From the NCBI RefSeq assembly GCF_000426665.1, contig NZ_AUFU01000009.1:1-64000 (forward strand): a stretch of DNA of 64,000 nucleotides. The letters are read 5' to 3'. The notes under the pieces are model-generated. The model was given only the letters and a program-made list of their open reading frames with translations, was not told the DNA's origin and did not search any database. Below are positions 45,402-54,138 of the stretch, piece by piece; within the stretch, counting starts at the first letter, position 1, and the number at the start of each line of letters is the position of its first letter. The DNA is from Centipeda artemidis DSM 19719. Lineage in GTDB: Bacteria; Bacillota; Negativicutes; Selenomonadales; Selenomonadaceae. The translations under genes and the position numbers were made by a program.

Positions 45402-46154
45402 TTGGACACATATCTTTCAGGCGTCGCTGCGCACACAGGTCCCGCACTCGCTGTTTTCTGCGCGGCATTCATTCAGTCCATCACGGGATTTGGTCTCGTC
45501 ATCATCGCCGCCCCCCTGCTCATGTTCTTTTACGAGCCAAAGCTCACTGTCCCCATCATGCTGCTCATCGCGTGCAGCAGCAACTCGGTGCAGGGTTTTC
45601 TCATGCGGCGGCAGGCAAACTATCCGCTCATCGGAACGCTCTATCTCGGTATGCTGCTCGGTCAGCCCTTCGGTTTTTTCTTCTTCACATATATCTCCAA
45701 CGACGCACTCAAGGTATTCATCAACGTTGTTGTTCTGCTGACGCTGCTCCTCATGCATGTTTCGCATCGGCGCATCCCCCAGTGCCGCCGCAACACGATC
45801 ATCACGGGAATGCTCTCGGGGTTCACCGCCATCACGACGGGGATGGGAGGTCTTCCCTTTCTTATCTATCTCGCGTATACGGAGATGCCCGCCGACGTCT
45901 TTCGCGCCACCTGCTTCATCTACTTTTTCCTCGGCAACGCGACTTCGCTTGTCAGCTATCTCGTCGGCGGCTACCCGCTCACGGATGCGTTCAATCAGTT
46001 TCTCTATCTCCTGCCTGCGCTCGTCACCGGCATCATCGCCGGACATTTCTCCATGCGCTATATCCCCGCATCTTTCTTCCGTAAATTTATCTTCGTCATC
46101 CTCTACATCGCTTCGATCTACACGATTATCTCAATCGTGGGGAAATCACTTTGA
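45402..46154 (+). CDS. TSUP (TauE/SafE/DUF81) family membrane transporter
   Basis: A 250-residue protein from TTG 45402, eight bases after AAGGGGG. About eight hydrophobic spans, with the two repeated TSUP segments (FIQSITGFGLVIIAAPLLMFFYEP and GFTAITTGMGGLPFLIYLAYTEMPADVFRATCFIYFFLGN). Family members move sulfite, sulfonates, or organosulfur compounds, or other organic anions. The substrate is unknown here. An open frame reading leftward through the leuS antisense joins it only by chance. Confidence 0.85.
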   Translation: MDTYLSGVAAHTGPALAVFCAAFIQSITGFGLVIIAAPLLMFFYEPKLTVPIMLLIACSSNSVQGFLMRRQANYPLIGTLYLGMLLGQPFGFFFFTYISNDALKVFINVVVLLTLLLMHVSHRRIPQCRRNTIITGMLSGFTAITTGMGGLPFLIYLAYTEMPADVFRATCFIYFFLGNATSLVSYLVGGYPLTDAFNQFLYLLPALVTGIIAGHFSMRYIPASFFRKFIFVILYIASIYTIISIVGKSL

Positions 46155-46156
46155 TG

Positions 46157-46195
46157 CCATAAAAAAACGCGGTCAATTGACCGCATTTTTTATGG
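46157..46195. terminator. Bidirectional terminator between TSUP gene and chemoreceptor gene
   Basis: CCATAAAAAA and CGCGGTCAA pair with TTGACCGC and TTTTTTATGG, giving a nearly continuous palindrome; A and T runs on both flanks serve the two converging genes. Confidence 0.9.
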
Positions 46196-46204
46196 ATACG
46201 TTTC

Positions 46205-48313
46205 TCAGCGAATCGAACGAAGAACCGCTTCCAATTCATCAAAGCGCCGCCCCAGGCTCTCTCCGAGCTCTGCCGCTTTTTCGATGGACGCGCCGGAACT
46301 TTGAACTGCACTCAGCGCACCGTCGAGATTCCGACGCAGGGTCTCGATCTGTCCGTCAAAGCCGTGTTCAAAGTTCTCAACCTTCTCCTCAAACTCCTGA
46401 TTCGTCGCAAGCATTTTGTCAATCTCCTGCACATCGCGCAGGAGCTGCGTAATCGCCTCATCGGAAGCCTCCAGGCGTTCGCGCGTATTCTCGGAGAGCT
46501 TTCGTACCTCTCCTGCCACAACGGCAAACCCGCGTCCCGCCTCGCCCGCACGAGCGGCTTCGATCGCGGCGTTGAGCGCAAGGAGATTGATCTGTGCCGA
46601 GATCTCCGTAATCATCTGCATAACCTGTTCGATTTTTTTTGTACTCTCTGTGAGGGTCTGCAGCTTTGGTGTGATCTCAGCGTTGCGGTCAAGGAGTTCT
46701 TTGGTCATATCCCCTTGCCCGCCAAGACTGCTGCCCAGAGTCCCCACAAGTTCCGAAACATTTCCGGCGCTCTCGGAGACACGCGTCATCGTCTCCGCCA
46801 ACCCGGCCATTTGGCTCCGATAGGACGCGAACTCACCAATGATGCCGTCCTTCAAATCGCCGATAATCTGCATGTGGGTGATTTCACGCGTGAGGAACGA
46901 CTTTTGACAGTCTGCATAGATCGTCGGGAAATGATCCAGATAGTTGTCTTCAAATTTTTCGCCGGACATCCGATAAAAGAAAATTGCCGTCAACGTCTCG
47001 TTGAGATGCACCCCCGAGATTTCGCCAAGTGCAGAATACCCTGCCACAGGAATGCCCGCGAAGAGATCTGCGCCCGCCAGTTCGGCCGAAAAAACAAGCC
47101 GCCGCGATACACAGTCGTTGAGCACTGCACCGATCGGCGTCGGTTTCCCCTTTGCGAACGCACGATAATCCGCTTTGAGCGTTTCGATGAGCTTGGTTCG
47201 ACGCACCAAACGAATTTCTTCACCTGCCGTGATATCGCAGTAAAGACGCAGGCTCTTAGTCTTCTCATCGATGCTGTGCAATGCCCGGATACAAAGCTCA
47301 CGTCCGATACGTGTTGCAAAATTATAGCCTGCCATAGCATCTATAAGCCCGGAGATGTCGGAAACATGCAGCTCTTTCATCAACACATCGGCAAAGGACA
47401 CCGGATGTCCGTCGGTATCGGCAACAGTATCCACAGTGCGGAATGTCGAATCCGATCCGATAACGGTCCATTTCTTCCCCGTGTCCTCTACCGCCTGTGT
47501 CTTAAAGATTGCATAGCGGTAACCTTCGGCAAGCTTGACAACAAGAACGGCCGCATGGTTCTCAAGAACCTTTTTCCCATCGTAGATGTAGGTATGCGAG
47601 AAATCCAGCGCACCGCCCGCACTGCCGCCAATGTAGGGGCAAGGCAAGATTCCTGCGTCATAGATCCCCTTGAGCACGAAGGACTCGCACGAACTCACTC
47701 CGTCGACATAAACAAAGGCGAACGTATCGTCAAACCGTACGGGAAACGGAATACTCTCGTGGCGCAGATCTTCACGTATGCGCCGGGTACGCTCTGCCGG
47801 TGTTAGCTCGGATACGCCCCGCCGCATGTCGTCGTTATGCAGAGAGAGCGTCAGCATATGTGACTGCACGATCATCCGCTGAGAGAACGCCTGCAGCAGG
47901 ATCTTTGCACGCCCTTCCTTCGCATCTAAGTAATAGGACCGCGAGCCCTGTTCATAGGCAAGCTCCCCGCAGGTCGTCATGAGAAGGATCTTCACATTGG
48001 GCGGTGAAGCTGCGGATACGGCACGTGAGACGTCTTCCATTGAAAGATCCGCCGAAACGAATCCCAAAACAACGGCAGGTCCGCCCGGCAAGTCATATAG
48101 TTCCCGCAGCCGCTCCGCCGTCAGCTCCGCGCGCGAAAGATACGCTGTCTTGATGTCTGCGCCGACGACCGACGCCCCGAGGCTCTCAAAGGGTACGTGT
48201 GCTTTGGCAGGCGCATCTTTGGGCGTATCCCCGGACGTCAGCGGCTTTGCCTTAATCCGATCCGCGAGAGATACTTCCGACTCCTCTTTTTTCTTCCCCA
48301 AAAAACCGAACAT
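46205..48313 (-). CDS. Cytosolic FIST-domain methyl-accepting chemotaxis protein
   Basis: A 702-residue soluble protein without membrane spans. Residues about 65-270 are a FIST_N domain ([45 protein letters not shown]), residues about 270-460 a FIST_C-like domain ending in [23 protein letters not shown] and [30 protein letters not shown], and the C-terminal about 230 residues the MCP signalling coiled coil with the hairpin tip [46 protein letters not shown] domains are thought to bind small ligands, likely amino acids. It should signal through CheW/CheA to the flagella. Confidence 0.9.
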   Translation of the reverse strand: MFGFLGKKKEESEVSLADRIKAKPLTSGDTPKDAPAKAHVPFESLGASVVGADIKTAYLSRAELTAERLRELYDLPGGPAVVLGFVSADLSMEDVSRAVSAASPPNVKILLMTTCGELAYEQGSRSYYLDAKEGRAKILLQAFSQRMIVQSHMLTLSLHNDDMRRGVSELTPAERTRRIREDLRHESIPFPVRFDDTFAFVYVDGVSSCESFVLKGIYDAGILPCPYIGGSAGGALDFSHTYIYDGKKVLENHAAVLVVKLAEGYRYAIFKTQAVEDTGKKWTVIGSDSTFRTVDTVADTDGHPVSFADVLMKELHVSDISGLIDAMAGYNFATRIGRELCIRALHSIDEKTKSLRLYCDITAGEEIRLVRRTKLIETLKADYRAFAKGKPTPIGAVLNDCVSRRLVFSAELAGADLFAGIPVAGYSALGEISGVHLNETLTAIFFYRMSGEKFEDNYLDHFPTIYADCQKSFLTREITHMQIIGDLKDGIIGEFASYRSQMAGLAETMTRVSESAGNVSELVGTLGSSLGGQGDMTKELLDRNAEITPKLQTLTESTKKIEQVMQMITEISAQINLLALNAAIEAARAGEAGRGFAVVAGEVRKLSENTRERLEASDEAITQLLRDVQEIDKMLATNQEFEEKVENFEHGFDGQIETLRRNLDGALSAVQSSGASIEKAAELGESLGRRFDELEAVLRSIR

Positions 48314-48354
48314 ATTTACTTCCTCCCTCTCTCTGTTTTCCTCATTATATCACG

Positions 48355-49707
48355 TCAGCGCGTGCGGTGCAAAACGCGATAGACGAGCATCGGTACGATG
48401 AGCATCGGTACGCCAAGATAGAGTGCGGCACGCAGCTCGGGCGTAAAGATCATGAACACGAGACAGAGCACCTGCGCCCAAATGCCGAAGAGCGTCACAT
48501 AGGGGAACAGCGGCATACGGTAGCGCAGCAATGAGACCTCTCCCCGTGCCTCGAGTGTGCGCCGCCGCCGATATTGGCTCCAGCAGATCGAGATCCACGC
48601 CGCCGCCCCCGAGAATCCGGAGAGCGCGAGCAGATAAGTGTAAAGTGCAGCATGGGGGTTCGCTGCATAGATGCCGATGACCACCCAGCAAAAGGCGATG
48701 GATGCATAAATTGCACGCGAAGGAATTCCCTTCCCGTTCAGCCCGCCAAGTATCCGCGGTGCCATCCCCATCGTCGCGAGGGCGTGAACCGTGCGCGCCG
48801 CACCGTATAGTCCCGAGTTCGAGCACGAGATCGCCGCCGTCAGCACAACGAGAGAGAAGAATGCCGCAAGCTGCGAAAATCCGTGCGCTTCGAGCGCTGC
48901 CGCAAACACACTCTCCGTGAGCGTTGCCCGATCCCACGGCAAAATGGAGATGAGCAGCGTGATGGGAACGATGTAGAGTGCGATGATGCGCCACGTCACA
49001 TTGCGCACTGCAAACGGAATGCTGCGTGCGGGATCCGCCGTCTCCCCCGCTGCAAGCCCGATGATCTCCGCCCCCTGGAAGTTGACAAGGATAATGACCA
49101 TCGTGAGCGCGATGCTCCAATATCCATGCGGGGCAAAGCCCCCGCTGCCGAGGAGGATGCGCGTGCCGATAAAGCCCTCCTCCCCGATGAGTCCGAGACA
49201 AATGAGGAGCGCAACGATACTAAATGCCACGAGCGCAAGAATCTTACAGAGCGAGAGCCAAAACTCGCTCTCCCCAAATTTATCCACACGGAACAGATTA
49301 ATGACTGTCACGATGAGTCCGAAGAACACCGCCCACCAAATTGTCCCGACCTCGGGCAGGAATGAGTTCATGATGATGCCCGCCGCGATCATCTCTGAGG
49401 GGACATAGGAGACCCACGTCACCCAGTACGACCACCCGACGCCGCACGCCCACGCCGCCGAAATATTTTCCCGCGCATAGACAACAAACGAACCGGACAG
49501 CGGTTTCTCTACCGCGAGTTCCGCGAGACAGAGCATAACCGCGAGGACGATGAGACCGCCGAGCAGATACGAGATCACGGATGCAGGTCCCGCCTGCTCG
49601 ATCACATAGCCCGTACCGAGAAAATATCCGCTCCCGATGACGCCGCCGATGGAGATGAGCTGAAGATGCCGATGCTTCAGCTTACGCTGCATGGTCGATT
49701 CGCTCAT
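48355..49707 (-). CDS. APC superfamily amino acid permease (AAT/GabP-like)
   Basis: A 450-residue permease from ATG 49707 (MSESTMQRKLKHRHLQLISIGGVIGSGYFLGTG); a GTG at 49734 extends the frame by nine residues. Twelve hydrophobic spans and the family start (LKHRHLQLISIGGVIGSGYFLG), EMIAAGIIM and FQGAEIIGLAAGETADPARSIPFAVRNVTWRI match amino acid/polyamine permeases of the AAT group (proline, GABA, lysine, aromatic). Specificity is not clear. No terminator is obvious between it and the chemoreceptor gene. Confidence 0.87.
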   Translation of the reverse strand: MSESTMQRKLKHRHLQLISIGGVIGSGYFLGTGYVIEQAGPASVISYLLGGLIVLAVMLCLAELAVEKPLSGSFVVYARENISAAWACGVGWSYWVTWVSYVPSEMIAAGIIMNSFLPEVGTIWWAVFFGLIVTVINLFRVDKFGESEFWLSLCKILALVAFSIVALLICLGLIGEEGFIGTRILLGSGGFAPHGYWSIALTMVIILVNFQGAEIIGLAAGETADPARSIPFAVRNVTWRIIALYIVPITLLISILPWDRATLTESVFAAALEAHGFSQLAAFFSLVVLTAAISCSNSGLYGAARTVHALATMGMAPRILGGLNGKGIPSRAIYASIAFCWVVIGIYAANPHAALYTYLLALSGFSGAAAWISICWSQYRRRRTLEARGEVSLLRYRMPLFPYVTLFGIWAQVLCLVFMIFTPELRAALYLGVPMLIVPMLVYRVLHRTR

Positions 49708-49802
49708 TGCCTTGATAACACAACCTTTCTTCACATTTGAACACAGTCCTTAAAAAACCGCTTTCATCATACTACAAGACCGCGGCGATTACTATCATTT
49801 AT

Positions 49803-49831
49803 TTGACAAAAACGTAAATTTTTATTATGAT
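49803..49831 (+). promoter_or_regulatory. Promoter for the secreted DUF protein and yigZ
   Basis: TTGACA (49803-49808), 17-base spacer and TATGAT (49826-49831), about 34 bases before the ATG, in the divergent gap to the permease. Confidence 0.8.
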
Positions 49832-49864
49832 TTGATTATCCATAGTTAAGGAGGCCGTTACATT

Positions 49865-50491
49865 ATGAAATTTAGAGCCTTATTGCTTGCGCTCGCCCTC
49901 GTTTTCGGCACTGCGGGAATTTCCTCTGCTGCCGTCACCGACCACCGCGAGACTGCGGTAAACCTCTCCGTCGCCTATCCCGTGCTCAGTCTTGACGACA
50001 CGGCTGCCGCAGATCGCATCAACGCCGACATCCGGGCGTTCGCGGAAAGCTACCGCGCACAGTTTGAAAGCGGCGCATTCTACCGCGGTGAGCTCGGCTA
50101 TCGCGTCCACCTCGACGACGACAATTTCCTCTCCGTGACGTTTTCCGACCTGCGCTATGCCCTGCGCGAGAACACGCCCGTGCGCCGCGACTACGGCTTC
50201 GTCTATTACAAAAAGACGGGGCAGAGGCTTCCGCTTGCGTTCTTCGTGCATGTCACACCGTCTGATCTCGACGGCGAAGCGGTCAGCGGACACCTCTACA
50301 ACGAACAGGGCCGCAACACCCCCATCCGACCGGAAAAATCCGTCCAAGAGGTTCCCGTCAACTACTTCCTCGGCGGGCGCGGCTTCGTCTGCCCCATTTT
50401 CCAAGCAGGCGAGCTCACAGCGAGCACAGGGCCGACCTACATTCTGCTCGACGCCTCCATCGTCGACTACTTCAACCGTAAAAACAAATGA
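49865..50491 (+). CDS. Secreted protein, DUF3298/DUF4163-like
   Basis: A 208-residue protein with a cleavable signal peptide (MKFRALLLALALVFGTAGISSAAV, cut likely after SSA). The mature part (VNLSVAYPVLSLDDTAAADRINADIRAFAESY; RYALRENTPVRRDYGFVYYKKTGQRLPLAFF; PTYILLDASIVDYFNR) has the layout of the beta-rich DUF4163/DUF3298 pair found in RsiV and PdaC-type exported proteins. Function unknown. The stop overlaps the yigZ ATG (ATGA), so the two are translationally coupled. GGAGG precedes the start. The family assignment is by eye. Confidence 0.65.
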   Translation: MKFRALLLALALVFGTAGISSAAVTDHRETAVNLSVAYPVLSLDDTAAADRINADIRAFAESYRAQFESGAFYRGELGYRVHLDDDNFLSVTFSDLRYALRENTPVRRDYGFVYYKKTGQRLPLAFFVHVTPSDLDGEAVSGHLYNEQGRNTPIRPEKSVQEVPVNYFLGGRGFVCPIFQAGELTASTGPTYILLDASIVDYFNRKNK

Positions 50492-51147
50492 CCATTGCGT
50501 CCTATATCACCGTTAAGACAGGGGAGACGCCGATCGCAGGCGTCTCCCCTGTTATATATGAAATTGAGCGCTCTCGCTTCCTCTCCTATGTTCGTCACGC
50601 CGAGGAGGAGAGCGATGTTCGCGTTTGGCTCGAGGAGATTCGAAAGAAGCATTTTGATGCTCGCCACATGCCATATGCCTTTGTCTGCGGTGCATCCGCC
50701 GAGAAGCAGCGTTCGAGCGATGACGGCGAGCCCGGCGGTACGGCGGGCAGCCCCATCCTCGAGGTGATCAAGGCGCGCGGCATCAGGGATGCAGCCGTCG
50801 CCGTCGTCCGCTACTTCGGCGGCATCAAGCTCGGCGCGGGCGGTCTCATCCGCGCTTACGCACACGCGGCGGGACTCGGCCTCGATGCCGCAGAAAAAGT
50901 CCGCATGACGCCCCTGCGCACCGTACGACTGCATATCGGCTACGATCTCCTCGCCCCCATTGAGCGCTATATCCGCGACGCCGCACTCCACACGGGCGAA
51001 ACCGTCTATACGGACGAGGCAACGCTGACGCTCCTCCTCCCCCCGGAGGACTGCGACGCACATATACGCGCGCTGACCGACCGCACGGCGGGGCGCGCCG
51101 TTTTCGACCGGGGCGACACTGATTTTGTTGCCGTTCCGCTTCCATAG
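50488..51147 (+). CDS. yigZ: YigZ/IMPACT family protein
   Basis: A 219-residue protein with the N-terminal UPF0029 domain (IERSRFLSYVRHAEEESDVRVWLEEIRKKHFDARHMPYAFVCG, SSDDGEPGGTAGSPILEVI, VAVVRYFGGIKLGAGGLIRAYAHAAG) and a C-terminal ferredoxin-like domain. Related to the yeast Yih1/IMPACT family; the bacterial role is undetermined. The start overlaps the preceding stop. Residues 11-22 (TGETPIAGVSPV) are encoded by a perfect 14-base inverted repeat, an extra insertion relative to the usual family start. Confidence 0.88.
   Translation: MTIASYITVKTGETPIAGVSPVIYEIERSRFLSYVRHAEEESDVRVWLEEIRKKHFDARHMPYAFVCGASAEKQRSSDDGEPGGTAGSPILEVIKARGIRDAAVAVVRYFGGIKLGAGGLIRAYAHAAGLGLDAAEKVRMTPLRTVRLHIGYDLLAPIERYIRDAALHTGETVYTDEATLTLLLPPEDCDAHIRALTDRTAGRAVFDRGDTDFVAVPLP
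50518..50552 (+). terminator. Terminator-like hairpin inside the yigZ coding start
   Basis: ACAGGGGAGACGCC and GGCGTCTCCCCTGT form a perfect 14-base stem with a seven-base loop, followed by TATATATG. It begins about 30 bases into yigZ. The tail has few T residues, so it could be a partial terminator after the DUF gene or only an mRNA structure. Confidence 0.5.
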
Positions 51148-51188
51148 CACCCGTATTTTTCCATAGAGAAAAACTTTCAAAATCATAG

Positions 51189-51217
51189 TTCACCCATCTT
51201 CAACTCTATGCTATAAT
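51189..51217 (+). promoter_or_regulatory. Promoter of the ThrE-like gene
   Basis: TTCACC (51189-51194), 17 bases, TATAAT (51212-51217), about 45 bases before the ATG at 51262. Confidence 0.6.
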
Positions 51218-51261
51218 GTGTAAAAGTTGTAATTAGATGAGAAAGGCACACGGTAGGTTCT

Positions 51262-52590
51262 ATGGAAACAGCGCGCATTCAAGACGCGTCCTGCGACGAC
51301 AATAAAACGCTCAACCGCAAGATGAAGATCATGCTCGACATCGGGCAGACCCTTATGGAGAACGGTGCGGACTGCGGGCGCATCGTCCGCGATATGACCC
51401 GTACGGCGGCGCATCTGCGCATCCCACAGGAACAAATTCAATCGCACGTCACCTATACGACCCTCATGCTGAGTGTCAGCGACAGCAACCGCTCCTTCAC
51501 GCAGTTCCGCAAGTGTATGAAGCACAATGTCAACCTCGCCGTCATTGCCGCCGTCAGCAAGCTCACGTGGCGCATCCTGCGCGGCAACACCGCCATGCAT
51601 CCCATCGAGCGCGCCATCGAGCGCATCCGTCAGCGCCCGCTCTGCTATCCGGACTGGGTAATCGCGCTCGGCGCCGCGATTGGCTCGGGCGGTTCGTGCA
51701 AACTCTTCGGAGGGAGTTGGTTCGAGGCGCTGATCGCAACAATCGCTGCATTCGCAGGATTTATCTCCTACCGGCTCAGCACACAGAATGCATTCAACCC
51801 ATATGCATGTGCCATGATCACAGGCTTTGTCGCGACGCTCTGCGCCTGGATCATCCCCACCGTACTCGGGCTTCCCATCATGTGGTACGCACTCGTCGCG
51901 TGTACCATATTCCTCATGCCGGGCTTCCCGTCGGTCAATGCCGCGAGCGACATGCTCAACCGTTTCACCACCTCCGGCATGACGCGTGCCATGGACACCA
52001 TGCTCATTATCGGCGGGCTCACATTCGGCATTGCCTTCGCCATTCTCGTCGCGGGCGTGCACAACATCTCGGACGTGCATATCCAGCCGACCGATACCTA
52101 TCTGAACCAAGCGGTTGCCGCAGCGCTCGCGGCGGGCGGCTTCTCCGTCATGTTCAACACGCCGAAAAAACTGCTCGCCGTCGTCGCCCTTGAGGGCATC
52201 GTGACCATGCTGATCCGCAATGTCATCATGCTCGAGTTCGGACTGCCGCAGGCGATCGGCTCGTTCGTCGCTGCCGCCGTCGTCGGCATCGCAGCACTGA
52301 AGATCATCCACATCGTTCACACGCCGAACACCGTCCTCATCATCCCGCCCGTCATTCCGCTCGTTCCGTGCGTCCTCCTCTACCGACTCCTTTTCGCTAT
52401 TCTCCACATACAGACCATCTCCGTGGAGGAGCTGCTCGAGGCACTGCGCTTCGGCGTCGACGGCATCACGATCATCCTCGCCATCGTCGTCGGCGTCTCC
52501 ATCCCGAACATCTTCATCCAAAAACGCATGGAGCGCGCACAGCAGCGCGAAATCGACGCCATCATCGCGGCACGCGAAGCCGAGGGATAA
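51262..52590 (+). CDS. ThrE-family threonine/serine exporter (fused DUF1212 and DUF3815 domains)
   Basis: A 442-residue membrane protein. The N-terminal DUF1212 part (LDIGQTLMENGADCGRIVRDMTRTAAHLRI, THVTYTTLMLSV-like SHVTYTTLMLSVSDSNRSF) is cytosolic and is followed by about ten hydrophobic spans; LMPGFPSVNAASDMLNRFTTSGMTRAMDTML and the final DUF3815 portion (VVALEGIVTMLIRNVIM, NTVLIIPPVIPLVPCVLLYRLL) match the second domain. ThrE exports threonine and serine by proton motive force; relatives also export other small solutes. Fused two-domain forms are common. Confidence 0.88.
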   Translation: METARIQDASCDDNKTLNRKMKIMLDIGQTLMENGADCGRIVRDMTRTAAHLRIPQEQIQSHVTYTTLMLSVSDSNRSFTQFRKCMKHNVNLAVIAAVSKLTWRILRGNTAMHPIERAIERIRQRPLCYPDWVIALGAAIGSGGSCKLFGGSWFEALIATIAAFAGFISYRLSTQNAFNPYACAMITGFVATLCAWIIPTVLGLPIMWYALVACTIFLMPGFPSVNAASDMLNRFTTSGMTRAMDTMLIIGGLTFGIAFAILVAGVHNISDVHIQPTDTYLNQAVAAALAAGGFSVMFNTPKKLLAVVALEGIVTMLIRNVIMLEFGLPQAIGSFVAAAVVGIAALKIIHIVHTPNTVLIIPPVIPLVPCVLLYRLLFAILHIQTISVEELLEALRFGVDGITIILAIVVGVSIPNIFIQKRMERAQQREIDAIIAAREAEG

Positions 52591-52651
52591 CACACCGCGG
52601 CATTTTGCACTGCCCCGGCACATTGGACGCCTTTACCATTACCGTTCTCAA

Positions 52652-52695
52652 CGCCCCCCAAAGATTGACGCCGTCACATCAATCTTTGGGGGGCG
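52652..52695. repeat. Perfect 17-base inverted repeat at the hxlR 3' end
   Basis: CGCCCCCCAAAGATTGA (52652-52668) and its exact complement (52679-52695), with a ten-base loop. The right arm is the end of the hxlR coding sequence, the left arm lies in the convergent gap to the ThrE gene. There is no T tract, so it is not a typical terminator on the plus strand; it could protect both transcript ends. Confidence 0.6.
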
Positions 52696-53050
52696 CTGCC
52701 GTGCCATCAATCATGTGTTTTTTTGAAATCGTTTCTTGATAGTGCCGTCCCCAAGTGCAAAGTTCCTTCAAAACAGGGCGGATTGTCATGCCGAGAGCGG
52801 ACAGCGCATATTCCACTTTCGGCGGCGTTTCCGGATAGACGGTTCTTGTGATCATTTTTTGTTCTTCCAGCGTCTGCAGCTGCCGTGCCAGTGTCTTCGT
52901 CGCAATAGGCGCCAATTGTCGCCGCAGTTCATTGAAACGAACGGGTCCTTTGGATATCTGCCAAAGGAGTTTCAGTGTCCACTTCCCGGTCAATATATTT
53001 AAGCAGACTTCCATCGGGCATCGATCCGCAGCTTCCATCGCCTTTGCCAT
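52679..53050 (-). CDS. HxlR-family transcriptional regulator
   Basis: A 123-residue winged-helix regulator from ATG 53050 (MAKAMEAADRCPMEVCLNILTGKWTLKLLWQI), seven bases after AGGAGG; the longer frame to 53182 overlaps the divergent gene and is not used. GPVRFNELRRQLAPIATKTLARQLQTLEEQKMITRTVYPETPPKVEYALSALG is the classic HxlR DNA-binding region. The N-terminal cysteines (C11, C16) recall redox or aldehyde-sensing HxlR proteins. It is divergent from the amidohydrolase gene, which it probably controls. Confidence 0.9.
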   Translation of the reverse strand: MAKAMEAADRCPMEVCLNILTGKWTLKLLWQISKGPVRFNELRRQLAPIATKTLARQLQTLEEQKMITRTVYPETPPKVEYALSALGMTIRPVLKELCTWGRHYQETISKKHMIDGTAAPPKD

Positions 53051-53174
53051 AATTCGGCCTCCTCTGCCGGTGTCAAAAATGCCGCTAAACGTCAAAAAAG
53101 TGCCTTCTTGCGGCGCCTTCTCTATCGTGCTATGGTTGATTATAACAGAAAACGCATAAGAAAGGCAGGGTTTT

Positions 53175-53978
53175 ATGGTCATCGATAATCACGAACACGT
53201 CATGCTGCCGACGTCCCTCCAGATTCAAAAGATGGACGAGGCGCAGATCGACAAGACAATTTTATTCACAACGACGCCGCATGTCGAACGGGCGAAAACA
53301 GCCGCACTGAAAGATATCGACAAAGAAATGGCCGTCTTGTACCGCGTGCTCGGCGGAACGTATACACCGGAAGAGCGGCGCGCGCAAATGAAAGCATGCA
53401 TCGTCGAATTAACGAGTGCAATCGCTTCTGCGCCGGATCGTTTTTTCGGGTTCGGCCCCGTTCCTTTGGGCTTATCCCTACCGGACACATCCGCATGGAT
53501 AGAACAACATGTCGTCCGCAACGCGCTGAAAGGCGTCGGCGAATTCACGCCCGGCTCCGATGCGCAGATGGAGGAGCTCACGCCGATATTTGCCGCACTT
53601 TCTTCTTTCCCCGGGCTGCCCGTATGGGTGCACACATTTCATCCCGTCGGGATCGGCGGTCTCAAGATCCTCATGCGTCTATGCGAAAAATACCCGTCGG
53701 TTCCTGTGATATTCGGTCATATGGGCGGCATTCATTGGATGGAGGCCATAGCATTCGCGAAAAATCACAACAATGTATATTTGGATTTATCGGCAGCATT
53801 CACAACGCTCTCGGTGAAATGTGCGCTGACGGAAGTCCCGGAAAGATGCCTCTTCGGTTCGGATGCTCCCTTCGGCGCCCCCGTCCTTTGCAGGCAGCTG
53901 ATCGAATACGTCAGTCCATCCGCCGCAGCAACCGAAATGGCCTTAGGGAATAATATCGCGCGTCTCCTTCAACTTTAA
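53175..53978 (+). CDS. Amidohydrolase (amidohydrolase 2 / TIM-barrel metal-dependent hydrolase family)
   Basis: A 267-residue protein starting MVIDNHEHVMLP, where HEH is the HxH metal site. The barrel continues with VWVHTFHPVG, PVIFGHMGGIHWMEAI and FGSDAPFGA (catalytic aspartate), the family pattern of amidohydrolase-2 decarboxylase-like or lactonase enzymes. The substrate is unknown. Divergent from hxlR with a 124-base gap, suggesting HxlR-controlled detoxification or catabolism. Start codon preceded by GCAGGG. Confidence 0.82.
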   Translation: MVIDNHEHVMLPTSLQIQKMDEAQIDKTILFTTTPHVERAKTAALKDIDKEMAVLYRVLGGTYTPEERRAQMKACIVELTSAIASAPDRFFGFGPVPLGLSLPDTSAWIEQHVVRNALKGVGEFTPGSDAQMEELTPIFAALSSFPGLPVWVHTFHPVGIGGLKILMRLCEKYPSVPVIFGHMGGIHWMEAIAFAKNHNNVYLDLSAAFTTLSVKCALTEVPERCLFGSDAPFGAPVLCRQLIEYVSPSAAATEMALGNNIARLLQL

Positions 53979-54138
53979 GCGACGGCAAAACGAACGCGCG
54001 GCATGTTTCCATTGGTCGTATATCGTCTATTGAAAATTCTTTGCACGAATCCGATCTCGAAAAAAAGATAACGGCTCTCCTGTTTTTGTGTTATGATAGA
54101 TTTAGCTTTTAGATATATGGGACATGGGAGGACCTATC

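Noticed and set aside
42570-46154. Very long plus-strand frame antisense to leuS and running into the TSUP gene
   Set aside because: leuS on the other strand has complete catalytic motifs; the long frame is a GC-rich shadow. Only its last 250 codons, from TTG 45402, are real.
51211-52623. 470-codon minus-strand frame opposite the ThrE gene
   Set aside because: Shadow of a clear membrane exporter; composition is Asp/Gly/Arg-rich low-information sequence without domains.
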